Shown: piece by piece, positions 1 through 6,550 of the stretch
Numbering within the stretch: the stretch's first letter is position 1
How the letters are laid out: each line of letters starts with the position of its first letter
Assembly (NCBI GenBank): GCA_044233795.1
Contig: JBIIJL010000078.1
Location: 1 to 8,680 of the forward strand
Length of the DNA stretch: 8,680 nt
Source: JBIIJL01 sp044233795
Lineage (GTDB): Bacteria > Pseudomonadota > Gammaproteobacteria > Legionellales > Legionellaceae
Reading direction: 5' to 3'
Notes under the pieces: model-generated
Seen by the model: the letters and a program-made list of their open reading frames with translations, nothing else
Told to the model about the DNA's origin: nothing
Database searches by the model: none
Position numbers and translations under genes: made by a program

Positions 1-69
1 AATGAGTGGTTAGCAGAGCAAGAGCTGAACAAAACAAACGTCATTGAATTAAACAAAATGGCGAACTAA
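1..69 (+). CDS. C-terminal tail of an unidentified protein (5' end outside window)
   Basis: Frame 1 is open from the first base to a TAA at 67-69 and gives 22 residues ending in ELNKMAN. The peptide is hydrophilic and helical-looking, with several Glu, Asn and Lys. It is too short to assign to a family. It could be the end of a real upstream gene or a chance open frame; the other frames were not clearly better. No hairpin followed by a T-run is seen after it. Confidence 0.3.
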   Translation, partial: NEWLAEQELNKTNVIELNKMAN

Positions 70-129
70 ACAATTAACTTGATGGGCTGAATAAATGAGA
101 ATTTACAGCAAATTTAGGACTTGACCAAA

Positions 130-144
130 GATCGAAAAACGATC
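130..144. repeat. Perfect inverted repeat upstream of the J-domain gene promoter
   Basis: GATCG (130-134) and CGATC (140-144) form a perfect 5-bp inverted repeat around AAAAA. It lies 30 bp upstream of the -10 hexamer, around where an activator or repressor could bind. It is short and may be chance. It does not match the tandem PmrA or CpxR boxes I know from Legionella effector promoters. Confidence 0.3.
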
Positions 145-170
145 ATTCAGTATGAAAATTATTTCGTTCC

Positions 171-179
171 TGGTATAAT
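171..179 (+). promoter_or_regulatory. Extended -10 promoter of the J-domain gene
   Basis: TGGTATAAT at 171-179 is a perfect TATAAT hexamer with the TGn extension. No good -35 lies 17 bp upstream (151-156 reads TATGAA), which is acceptable for extended -10 promoters. Transcription would begin near 186 and leave a leader of about 26 nt before the ATG at 212. That leader has only a weak Shine-Dalgarno-like run (TAGAAA). Confidence 0.65.
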
Positions 180-211
180 CTACCTAATTTATACCTATCG
201 ATATTAGAAAT

Positions 212-2338
212 ATGCCAAGTATTTCTGTTAACGCCCCTCATGTTTTATACGTTGAATCAATGCTGGATGAGCAACAACGCTTTCTTCAACAATGTGAAAC
301 CATCAAACAATGGCAAACTAGACGATTGACTGCATATGATCTGCTTGGCTTATCTCCTAGGTTTACAAAGCAAGATTTTAAAAGAGCGAAGATGAAAATG
401 TTTCTGCATTTTCATCCTGATAAAAATTCAAGCGATTCTCTGAATGCAGATGCTGCATTTAAGGTGTTGAAAGATGCGGCCGAGTATTTGGATTTTTATG
501 AGCAGAGCGATCGAAGTGATGATTCAACTGTTTGCAATAATCCTTTTTATCCAAAAAGGATGGGGATCTCTACTTCGTCTAAAAAAGCTCCTGTGCGAAA
601 GTTCCCAGCTCAACAAGAATATGAGCGGAGATTAGTCTCTGTATATAATACTCAATCTATTTCTTCTGACGATGAGGCATTTTTTCGAGATACAATTACA
701 AAACATCCTGAGTATCTATCCTTATCATTGCATGAAACCAATGGTTGTAATTTGTTTAATGTTGTCTGTGAGTGCGGTGGTAATTCATCTTTTTTTCAAT
801 GGCTAACTTCTCAGCCATATGCAGAAGAGACTTTATTAAAATTTAATCAAGGCGGATGGAATTGTTTTTGCTCGGCTATGCATTTTGGTCGGAGAGATTG
901 TTTACGATTTTTATTTGATACATATGGCATGGAGGTATTTCAAGCCGCTGGTATTGATGATGGTCTACCTTTATTAGTGGTGGAAGATGAGCAACTACCA
1001 ATTCTAGATTTTTTGTTTAATGAGTTAGGCTATGCGCCTAAAACATCTTATGACATGGGTCGAGTTCTTTGTGCTACCTTTCAGTACATTGAGGCGAAAG
1101 TAGATCTTTTCAAAAAATTGTATCGTACATTTGTCGTACGTACGTGGTTGATCGATTCTCAAGGGGTATTCAGCACAGCGGTGAATGACGGAAAACTTTC
1201 GATACTGACTACAATGCACGAAGAGGGAATGATAAATCCGGACACAGCGTTGCCTGTATTTAAAAACGCTAGTGATTTCAATTTGTTTTTAGCGAAACCT
1301 TCATCAACAGAAGTGATCGCTTTTCTGAAAAGTACTGGGTATAAAAAGATATATAAATTAGATTCTCCTGGCTATCTCATTCAATTGCTTGATTTAAACA
1401 TTATCTCGGTTGAGGAGCTATTACAACAGTACCCAACTTCCTCAGATATTTGGGGTAGTGAACCATTGATTACCACTATAGTGTCTAAAGATAGGGCTAA
1501 ATTTAAGGCTTGGTTAGCGCAGTGCCCATTTCATGATTGTTTCCAGGCTCAACCTGGTTATACAAAAGACTCCATGGAACATCGATTTCTCGGCATTATG
1601 AATAAAGAGAAATGGAGTTTTCAACTTGAACAGGTGGCATATATCCAAGAGAGATGGGATTCTGTATGGAGAACCATTGCAGAAAATCCAGTAACACTGG
1701 GGCGTGATTATAGGGAAACACTCGACCATCTTATTGAAAGCATCGCCAGATGCCCAAATCCCGCTCCTCATTTAAAAAAATTATATAATATTCCAGTAGA
1801 GTTAAGCCTGCAGCATGAAGATAGTGTTCAGACTTTGCACTTCGCGTCATTCACCCCATTGCAATTGCTGCTTGCATTAAATGAAACCGCGCCAGCAATA
1901 CGTTTAATAAAGAGTGGGTTTGTCGATTCGAGGCAAGAAGTACAGTATACGGAATCACTGTATGTAGACGGGGTTTATGTTTCTTTAGATACGCCTAGAA
2001 GAATGTCGATAATTGATTTCGCCCGCATTCATAACTTAGCAGAAGTTGAAAAAGCTATCCAACTATGTGAGGCAGAAGCTTATCTTTATCAAAGAGCCTT
2101 AGAGAGAAATTACAAAACGCAATGTTCATTTTTTGGTTTTTTTAACATACATTTTGGATTCTCGAAGCAGGAGAAGATTACAGCTGCTCGTGCCCTTATC
2201 AGCTATTTAAAAAATAAAGTACCTATCCCTGAGTCATGTAGGCCAGCTTTGTCACAAGGTGAGTTAGGTAAAGTTGCGGCATTAAATGGTGTTGAATATA
2301 TGGTTCTACAACAAGCAGTCCCAAATAGGGCTATCTGA
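212..2338 (+). CDS. J-domain (DnaJ-like) protein with degenerate ankyrin-like repeats; candidate secreted effector
   Basis: The protein has 708 residues. Residues 41-97 form a J-domain: AYDLLGLS opens helix I, a basic helix II follows (KRAKMKMFLHF), then the diagnostic HPD tripeptide at 68-70, then helix III (AAFKVLKDAAEYL). J-domains stimulate Hsp70 ATPase through HPD. There is no Gly/Phe linker, zinc-finger CxxCxGxG or DnaJ C-terminal domain, so this is not chaperone DnaJ. After a Ser-rich linker (98-135) come ankyrin-like helix pairs near 178-201, 215-239, 249-273, 315-339, 546-570 and 596-620, each of the form G-x-x-x-(hydrophobic)-A-x-x-(5)-hydrophobic-(3)-G. They are strongly diverged, and 340-545 is unassigned. 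No signal peptide or membrane segment is visible. The ATG at 212 fits the promoter; ATG 260 is an alternative that keeps the J-domain. The C-terminus has only a few Glu residues, so a Dot/Icm export signal is uncertain. The neighbour converges from the opposite strand. Confidence 0.85.
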   Translation: MPSISVNAPHVLYVESMLDEQQRFLQQCETIKQWQTRRLTAYDLLGLSPRFTKQDFKRAKMKMFLHFHPDKNSSDSLNADAAFKVLKDAAEYLDFYEQSDRSDDSTVCNNPFYPKRMGISTSSKKAPVRKFPAQQEYERRLVSVYNTQSISSDDEAFFRDTITKHPEYLSLSLHETNGCNLFNVVCECGGNSSFFQWLTSQPYAEETLLKFNQGGWNCFCSAMHFGRRDCLRFLFDTYGMEVFQAAGIDDGLPLLVVEDEQLPILDFLFNELGYAPKTSYDMGRVLCATFQYIEAKVDLFKKLYRTFVVRTWLIDSQGVFSTAVNDGKLSILTTMHEEGMINPDTALPVFKNASDFNLFLAKPSSTEVIAFLKSTGYKKIYKLDSPGYLIQLLDLNIISVEELLQQYPTSSDIWGSEPLITTIVSKDRAKFKAWLAQCPFHDCFQAQPGYTKDSMEHRFLGIMNKEKWSFQLEQVAYIQERWDSVWRTIAENPVTLGRDYRETLDHLIESIARCPNPAPHLKKLYNIPVELSLQHEDSVQTLHFASFTPLQLLLALNETAPAIRLIKSGFVDSRQEVQYTESLYVDGVYVSLDTPRRMSIIDFARIHNLAEVEKAIQLCEAEAYLYQRALERNYKTQCSFFGFFNIHFGFSKQEKITAARALISYLKNKVPIPESCRPALSQGELGKVAALNGVEYMVLQQAVPNRAI

Positions 2339-2390
2339 GCCAATATAACAATCCAATCGTATTGTGCGCAGAAACTTGAACCAACGGTCG
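2339..2390. other. Short convergent intergenic gap
   Basis: These 52 bp separate the 3' ends of the two effector-like genes. Only a weak ACAAT...ATTGT inverted repeat (about 2348-2364) is visible, with no T-run on either strand, so no intrinsic terminator is called. Overlapping antisense transcripts are possible. Confidence 0.4.
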
Positions 2391-3506
2391 TTACACTACT
2401 CTTGTATTGGTTAGAGTTTCATCTTCTTTTCTAAAGTTATCTTGTAAAACTAGGTTATAAAACTGCGTCGTTGCTCCCTTACGTCCCACTCTAGGCTCCT
2501 CTATAGCCTCTTTAGCAAGGTCTTTCACTTTTGCTCTGCAATCAATTTCTGTGATCTGGTGGTGATGATACTGGACCAGACAATTGTATATTGCTGCCAC
2601 TCTATGGGGCACTTGTTTGATCGATCCACAAACTAGCCTCAAAGGAATTCCACCGCTAAAAAACAGTAGTTTTCCAACAGCAAAAATTTGACCTTCTATA
2701 TAGCATTTGATAGCAGACAAATTGTTTTTTTGGATGGAAGATTGTACTTCAATTGCTTCAATTGGCGGCACTATTTTCCCATACATCACGCTTGTTTGTT
2801 TAGGTAAAAGATATAGATAACGGCTGTATAAGGTCGTTTTAACACCTGCTCCATAAAATGCATCCAGTTTATCCGGGTGATCAGAAAAGCAGCAAAACCT
2901 ATCGCCCTGAGAGTCCACTGAATAGGCTCGATTTGAGTGATGCTCAATAAAAATATTCCATGTATGTGCCCTATCAGCAATATTTTGCCGATGATGTATG
3001 ATAGTTCCATTGAGCACCCCATCCTCCACTAACCGAGTCATCAAATAGGCATTTAATAGAGCATGGTGTCTGCATTTGCCCATTTTATGCAATATGAACT
3101 CATGTAGATAGATCGACTTGTCTCTAGAAGATAAACGCTTTTGAATAAAGTCATCGACCTGCGATGCGTGCTTAAAAATAGAACGAGTTACTCGCATCAC
3201 TTTCCTGAGAATAGAGTCAACTAATAAGGTTCCCCTGATTAAGCCTTTTAGATGTTGGTAGGCCTCATCTAGCTGACTTGCTTCGGGGTTTAAAACAAGA
3301 ATTTCTCTAGTACTAGACTCACCTATTGAGACCAAGTGCTGATTAAAGTCCCTCAAATGCCGATCGACAACAATGTGTGATACACCATTTATCCTCTTTT
3401 CATAACCATTAAATCCCCTTGTCGGCCTATGTTTTTTAAGGGCAGCAAGGCTTCTCGCGTCAGGGTCCTGAAACCTAAATGTGCTGTACTCGACTCTATC
3501 TTGCAT
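2391..3506 (-). CDS. Transglutaminase/papain-like (EDR1-type) protein; candidate secreted effector
   Basis: The protein has 371 residues. The core at about 130-205 shows the order typical of the transglutaminase-like fold: Cys145 in GKCRHHALL at the start of a helix, His181 in AHTWNIF on a strand, and Asp198 in YSVDSQGD on the next strand. The G-x-C-R-x-x-A-L-L helix resembles the EDR1/CTR1/ARMC3 peptidase-like group. Such folds catalyse proteolysis, deamidation or transamidation; the reaction and substrate here cannot be told from sequence. The N-terminal ~120 residues and C-terminal ~130 residues match nothing I recognise. There is no signal peptide. The C-terminus is charged (KEAIEEP, then KEDETLTNTRVV), which is compatible with a Dot/Icm-type signal but not proof. 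The ATG has a weak AGG seven bases upstream. The frame stays open 25 codons further upstream without a usable start. It ends 52 bp from the convergent J-domain gene. Confidence 0.7.
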   Translation of the reverse strand: MQDRVEYSTFRFQDPDARSLAALKKHRPTRGFNGYEKRINGVSHIVVDRHLRDFNQHLVSIGESSTREILVLNPEASQLDEAYQHLKGLIRGTLLVDSILRKVMRVTRSIFKHASQVDDFIQKRLSSRDKSIYLHEFILHKMGKCRHHALLNAYLMTRLVEDGVLNGTIIHHRQNIADRAHTWNIFIEHHSNRAYSVDSQGDRFCCFSDHPDKLDAFYGAGVKTTLYSRYLYLLPKQTSVMYGKIVPPIEAIEVQSSIQKNNLSAIKCYIEGQIFAVGKLLFFSGGIPLRLVCGSIKQVPHRVAAIYNCLVQYHHHQITEIDCRAKVKDLAKEAIEEPRVGRKGATTQFYNLVLQDNFRKEDETLTNTRVV

Positions 3507-3666
3507 TTTTAACCTAAAAGTCAGTTTCCACTTCGTCTTGAGTGAACCGATGAATTTCCGATTCGAGCACTCATCACCAGCTCATTCACGAGAAATCCAT
3601 CAACGACGCTCAGCGTGAGGGGATTTATTATTGCCAATAATAGCATCTTTATGAACTAGATAGAAT
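3507..3666. other. Non-coding stretch with small palindromes
   Basis: This lies between the transglutaminase-like gene and the dead transposase. Three small perfect inverted repeats are visible: ACGCT/AGCGT at 3606-3616, ATTATTG/CAATAAT at 3627-3641 and ATAGA/TCTAT at 3660-3670. None is followed by a T-run. On the minus strand 3507-3581 is open, encodes CSNRKFIGSLKTKWKLTF and runs in frame into the ATG at 3506, but a TGA at 3582-3584 precedes it and no start codon lies within. It may be a remnant of another gene's end. No confident promoter for the minus-strand gene is seen. Confidence 0.35.
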
Positions 3667-4587
3667 CTATATGTTGCAGGTTAATTCTTTCTCATCAAGT
3701 AAAAACTGCATGGCAAGTCCTTCAGAGAGGTCATTAGTCCCTAATATAAAAAGCCCGTTGGTTTGTTGAGCTTCATTTCGCAAACCCAAATCAGTCGTTA
3801 TATTCCCGGTGATTTGAAAGTTCGTAATCACGGCACCATTCAATCCAGGACAACTTCGTTTAGTTCATTTTTCGTGTAGTATGATTTCCAACTCATGGAT
3901 ACGAATAAATTCTCTCTTATCAAGCCAGACCTTAAGCGCTTTGTGAGCATCGATATTACAAGCAAACTCTTGTCTCACCAGTTTTTTAAAGTCGATAACT
4001 GCACGCTCTGTTTTTTTGCTAATTGCCGCATCTAAAAGATGCTTTTCTCGTGTTTTAGCTTGGGCGCTTTTAATCAACAACCAGCGCTGTGGAACACCAC
4101 CATAGTTTGAATCAAACCATGCACCTGCATATCCATCCCTAAGCTCTGTCCAATTAACCACAGGAGCTTGAGCCAAAATAGCTTGAGCCTCTTTCAGTTT
4201 TTGAGGGACTCTTGTAATAAATAATTGATTTTATTCGGCTAGGGCTTGTATGGTTTCTTCTGCGTACAATGCTGAGTCAGCAATAAAATAGGTGTTATGG
4301 TAGGCTTCTTTTAAACTTTTTAAATGCGATTTAACTGTTTTTTTAAACGTTTCACTATCATTCGCATTGCCACTAACTGCTTGCATGTATAAGGGGATGC
4401 CAGCCTGATTTTCTGCGATGAAACTCAATATCATCGCAGCAAGAAGCGTACCATTGGAAATCATACTATTGTGTGATTCTTTTGGCATGCGTTGATTAGT
4501 TAACTCTTCAAGACCAATTACTTTACAAAATCCGGCAACCAAGCCCAAGTGATCTAGTCTTTGCACTTCAAAACGTGATGCATCCAT
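3667..4587 (-). pseudogene. IS1634-type transposase pseudogene (internal deletion plus two in-frame stops)
   Basis: A single minus-strand frame reads from ATG 4587 to TAG 3667-3669, broken only by TAA at 4231-4233 and TGA at 3865-3867. The order of recognisable pieces is that of an IS1634-like (IS4 superfamily) transposase: N-terminus with VQRLDHLGLVAGFCK, then ENQAGIPLYMQA and the second-Asp region IADSALY, then after the first stop NQLFITRVPQKLKEA and PQRWLLIKS, and after the second stop TNGLFILGTNDL, which resembles the family's GRFILATN motif. The family is usually about 550-600 residues; here ~306 codons remain. The segment with the first catalytic Asp is missing between residues ~54 and 56, and the C-terminal ERGFRFLK region with the catalytic Glu is absent. 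It cannot be active. A GGAAGG Shine-Dalgarno-like sequence remains before the ATG. Family assignment is from remembered motifs. Confidence 0.8.
4413..4439. repeat. 9-bp perfect inverted repeat at the transposase deletion joint
   Basis: CTGCGATGA (4413-4421) and TCATCGCAG (4431-4439) are perfect inverted repeats around a 9-nt loop. They sit exactly where the N-terminal part of the IS1634-type frame (LLAAMIL) joins a part that normally lies far downstream (FIAENQAG). The repeat may be the scar of the internal deletion or a coincidence created by it. Confidence 0.5.
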
Positions 4588-4707
4588 TTCTGCCTTCCAA
4601 AAAGCAGTAATAGATAAAAATCAGATCCACGTGTCAATATTTTTATAAAAAATTAATTTAGAAGGTTACTGCGGAATGACAGTTATATACTCAACTTATT
4701 TAATTAT
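4588..4707. other. Gap between the IS1634 remnant and the SDR gene
   Basis: This is very AT-rich sequence with the palindrome TTTTTATAAAAA at about 4640-4651. It probably contains the old left end of the insertion sequence, but I could not match terminal inverted repeats to the other side (3507-3666), and no target-site duplication is evident. No clear terminator follows the SDR stop codon at 4708. Confidence 0.3.
4609..4637 (-). promoter_or_regulatory. Possible promoter of the dead transposase
   Basis: On the minus strand a perfect TTGACA (4632-4637) is followed after 17 nt by TCTATT (4609-4614), 4 of 6 matches to TATAAT. It points at the transposase start at 4587. The weak -10 leaves it uncertain. 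Confidence 0.4.
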
Positions 4708-5472
4708 TTAGTTTCGACCCGCCATTACTCCGCCATCAACATCCCAAATGGCTCCAGTTACCCAAGAAGCATTTTCTGAAAGAAGAAAGCAAATCACTTC
4801 AGCCACATCTTTAGGTTTTCCTACCCGACCAAGCGGATGGAATGCATCAAAACTGTCTAAAGTTTCGCGTATTTTTCCTTTGGGAATAAATGAATTATAT
4901 ATAGGTGTTTCGACAACAGCAGGAGAAACAGCATTTACGCGAATATTATATTCAGCCAATTCCATTGCTAAATGTTGCGTGAGTGCATGAAGTCCTGCTT
5001 TTGCAACGGAGTAAGCTGATGAAGGTGTTACTTTGATGGCCTGCTTAGCCCACATTGAACCGATGTTTACAATTGCCCCACCCTGTTTAAGCATGTTATT
5101 TTTAACTACGTATTGAGTAACGAAAAATAATGCTTTTGTGAGATCGTTGTACGCTTCATAATCTGAAAAATCATGCTCAAGAAAAGACTTGGGATTAAAA
5201 ACTCCCGCAGCATTTACCAATTCGTGAATGGTCTGATTTTCAAGCACCTTAAATAAAGCACTTAATTGTTCAGGTTTGGTAATGTCATAGCTATATCCTT
5301 CAATATTTCCCTGCTCTTTTAATAATAAAACAGCTTTAGACAATTTTTTCTGATCACGGTTAACAATAATAACGCGCCCACCTTGATTTAAAGAAAGTTT
5401 TGCAACTTCAAGCCCTATTCCACTGCTACCACCAATGATTAAAGTTGTTTTGTCTTGTTTAGTATTAGACAT
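4708..5472 (-). CDS. Classical short-chain dehydrogenase/reductase (SDR)
   Basis: At 254 residues this is the normal length for a classical single-domain SDR, an NAD(P)(H)-dependent oxidoreductase of the cytoplasm. The Rossmann cofactor loop is GGSSGIG (14-20), NAAG is at 87-90, the catalytic Ser is probably Ser139 (IGSMW) and the active-site YSVAK is at 154-158 (Tyr154, Lys158). VSPAVVETP at 182-190 is the usual PG-motif region, and GAIWDVDGG at 240-248 is the C-terminal strand. Asn38-Arg39 after strand beta2 suggests a preference for NADP(H), which is inference. The substrate cannot be read from sequence. A good Shine-Dalgarno, GGAGA, ends 6 nt before the ATG. The gene lies 110 bp downstream of tetR on the same strand, and its leader holds an operator-like site, so control by that repressor is likely. 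No frame damage is seen. Confidence 0.93.
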   Translation of the reverse strand: MSNTKQDKTTLIIGGSSGIGLEVAKLSLNQGGRVIIVNRDQKKLSKAVLLLKEQGNIEGYSYDITKPEQLSALFKVLENQTIHELVNAAGVFNPKSFLEHDFSDYEAYNDLTKALFFVTQYVVKNNMLKQGGAIVNIGSMWAKQAIKVTPSSAYSVAKAGLHALTQHLAMELAEYNIRVNAVSPAVVETPIYNSFIPKGKIRETLDSFDAFHPLGRVGKPKDVAEVICFLLSENASWVTGAIWDVDGGVMAGRN

Positions 5473-5490
5473 TTTTTATCTCCGATGTTA

Positions 5491-5508
5491 CTACCTTCTA
5501 GTTGGCAG
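5491..5508. promoter_or_regulatory. Operator-like site in the SDR leader
   Basis: The 14-mer at 5495-5508 matches the tetR-promoter palindrome (6157-6170) at 11 of 14 positions, with its AGTTGGCAG half matching at 8 of 9. An additional CTACC at 5491-5495 forms an inverted pair with GGCAG at wider spacing. It lies 19-36 bp upstream of the SDR start codon, close to where a repressor would block initiation or elongation. No good -35/-10 pair could be recognised for the SDR gene. Confidence 0.5.
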
Positions 5509-5520
5509 TCTTGTTGGTTA

Positions 5521-5548
5521 AAAAAATAAGCAACCAAATTGCTTATTC
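5521..5548 (-). terminator. Rho-independent terminator after the tetR gene
   Basis: On the minus strand a perfect 9-bp stem AATAAGCAA/TTGCTTATT with a 5-nt loop (5526-5548) is followed directly by a T-run (the A-run 5521-5527 on the plus strand). It sits 34 bp after the tetR stop codon and ahead of the SDR leader. It implies that the SDR gene needs its own promoter or depends on read-through. Confidence 0.8.
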
Positions 5549-5582
5549 GAAATGGGATTTCCCTATTCTTAGCCTGGAAAAA

Positions 5583-6146
5583 CTAAGAGAGATGTTCCAA
5601 TTGTGACATCATTTCCTCACAACTAGCTGAAAAGACCATGGGATCTTGTAAGATACGTGCCATTACTATCCCGCCCTGAAGTAAATTTATTATTTGCCAG
5701 GCTATATTAAGTAAACGTTGTTTTGAGAGTTTGGGGTTATGGCTAACTAAAACCTCAACTAACCAATCTGCATTATCATAAAGAAAATCACGAACCACCT
5801 TTTTTACTTCGTCAGGCAAGGTTTCCATATCAGAGGCCAACATTCCACAAAGACACAATTTATCTTCACCTAAGACATCTTTGTACAACTCTGCATACAA
5901 CCTGACTTTATTCATCCAATTCTTTTGAGAGTTAATATTTAATAAACAAGCATTAAAAACTTCTCTGTAACGCTCAACAACAGCAATAGCCAAATCCACC
6001 TTGGTGGGAAAATGGTGATGAATGCTCGCCTTACGAATCCCTACGGCGCTTGAAATATCCGCATAACTAAAACCATTATATCCACGTTTTTGGATTAGGG
6101 TTTGCGCACAATCCAGTATTTCATTTTTTTTGTCTGAAGTTTTCAT
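5583..6146 (-). CDS. TetR/AcrR-family transcriptional repressor
   Basis: With the ATG at 6146 the protein has 187 residues. The N-terminal TetR DNA-binding domain covers about 5-52: helix 1 (KNEILDCAQTLIQKRGY), then the helix-turn-helix FSYADISSAVGIRKASIHHHF and the closing PTKVDL. The rest is an all-helical ligand-binding/dimerisation domain containing CLCGMLASDMETLP (98-111), a pattern known in a TetR subgroup. Cys98 and Cys100 could sense thiol-reactive compounds, which is inference. The frame stays open to a TTG at 6182, but that TTG is the first part of the -35 hexamer, and the operator would fall inside the coding sequence, so the 6146 start is preferred. It is likely to repress its own promoter and that of the adjacent SDR gene. 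Confidence 0.92.
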   Translation of the reverse strand: MKTSDKKNEILDCAQTLIQKRGYNGFSYADISSAVGIRKASIHHHFPTKVDLAIAVVERYREVFNACLLNINSQKNWMNKVRLYAELYKDVLGEDKLCLCGMLASDMETLPDEVKKVVRDFLYDNADWLVEVLVSHNPKLSKQRLLNIAWQIINLLQGGIVMARILQDPMVFSASCEEMMSQLEHLS

Positions 6147-6153
6147 AATCGCC

Positions 6154-6182
6154 AATCTACCAGTTGGTAGTTTATTTGTCAA
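6154..6182 (-). promoter_or_regulatory. tetR promoter, possibly leaderless
   Basis: On the minus strand a consensus TTGACA (6177-6182) is separated by exactly 17 bp from TAGATT (6154-6159, 4 of 6 matches). A start about 7 bp downstream of the -10 falls at 6147, one base before the ATG at 6146. There is no Shine-Dalgarno between them, so the transcript would be leaderless or nearly so. Confidence 0.65.
6157..6170. promoter_or_regulatory. TetR-type operator overlapping the tetR promoter
   Basis: CTACCAGTTGGTAG is a palindrome with perfect 6-bp arms around GT. It covers most of the -35/-10 spacer and the upstream half of the -10, an ideal position for autorepression. Its size and symmetry are typical of sites bound by TetR-family dimers. 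Confidence 0.75.
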
Positions 6183-6198
6183 GCATTTTTTAGAAAAC

Positions 6199-6211
6199 AG
6201 GACTTACGCAA
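6199..6211. repeat. Likely end of the IS701/IS4-like element
   Basis: CAGGACTTACGCA contains the transposase stop codon (6204-6206, minus strand), as is common where the ORF runs into the terminal repeat. It is called as an end from its position and resemblance to insertion-sequence termini; the partner end is missing from this window. Confidence 0.4.
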
Positions 6212-6549
6212 AATTTATCAAAATTGATGGACTTTTAAGCTCTTGAATCAAATAATTACGCAAAAGACCTTTCTTTATCTGGTAAACGGTTTCTTTTGTT
6301 TTATAAGCTATTTGTTTTATTTTAACCCAAAGAAGTAATGCACAAACAATATGATTTCTCTGTATACGTTGCTTTCGACACTCACATTTTTCGACGCCGG
6401 TTAGCTGTTTAATTTCCCGATGAAACTGCTCAATATACCAGCGCATAGCACACACATTTTGAGTGTCATGACTGCAGTGTTGAGATGGGTCGTTAGTAGC
6501 CACATAATCGGTCCTGTTGCTAGAAACATCCTCACGAAACAGTTTCAGT
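6204..6549 (-). pseudogene. 3' fragment of an IS701/IS4-like transposase
   Basis: The minus-strand frame encodes the C-terminal ~115 residues of a DDE transposase, beginning near LLKLFRED and ending SPSILINFA. It keeps RTDYVATND and the R(3)E(6)K signature (Arg, Glu, Lys in RWYIEQFHREIK), where Glu is the third catalytic residue, then GVEKCECRKQRIQRNHI, typical of IS701/IS4-like enzymes. The Tyr that usually precedes the Arg by three positions is Cys here. The first two catalytic Asp residues and the 5' two-thirds are absent. The frame continues to 6632, but those first ~27 codons are antisense to an IS481 transposase and do not belong. The fragment abuts the tetR promoter (16 bp between element end and -35). 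Confidence 0.75.
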
Positions 6550-6550
6550 A

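Noticed and set aside
70..211. PmrA- or CpxR-type activator boxes before the J-domain gene
   Set aside because: The tandem motifs of those regulators were looked for and not found; only the short GATCG/CGATC repeat is present.
1025..1771. Minus-strand open frames of 64 and 85 codons inside the J-domain gene
   Set aside because: They lie wholly opposite a convincing gene, lack ribosome sites and show no recognisable motif.
2786..3022. 78-codon minus-strand frame within the transglutaminase-like gene
   Set aside because: It is a shifted frame over the catalytic core, whose motifs are in the other frame.
3606..3641. Palindromes at 3606-3616 and 3627-3641 as a terminator of the transposase remnant
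   Set aside because: Stems are short and neither is followed by a T-run on the minus strand.
4748..4990. 80-codon plus-strand frame across the SDR gene
   Set aside because: Opposite-strand shadow of the conserved SDR C-terminal half.
6147..6182. Longer tetR start (TTG at 6182, adding 12 residues)
   Set aside because: That TTG is the first half of the consensus -35 TTGACA, and the operator would lie inside the gene; the ATG at 6146 gives the normal TetR N-terminus.
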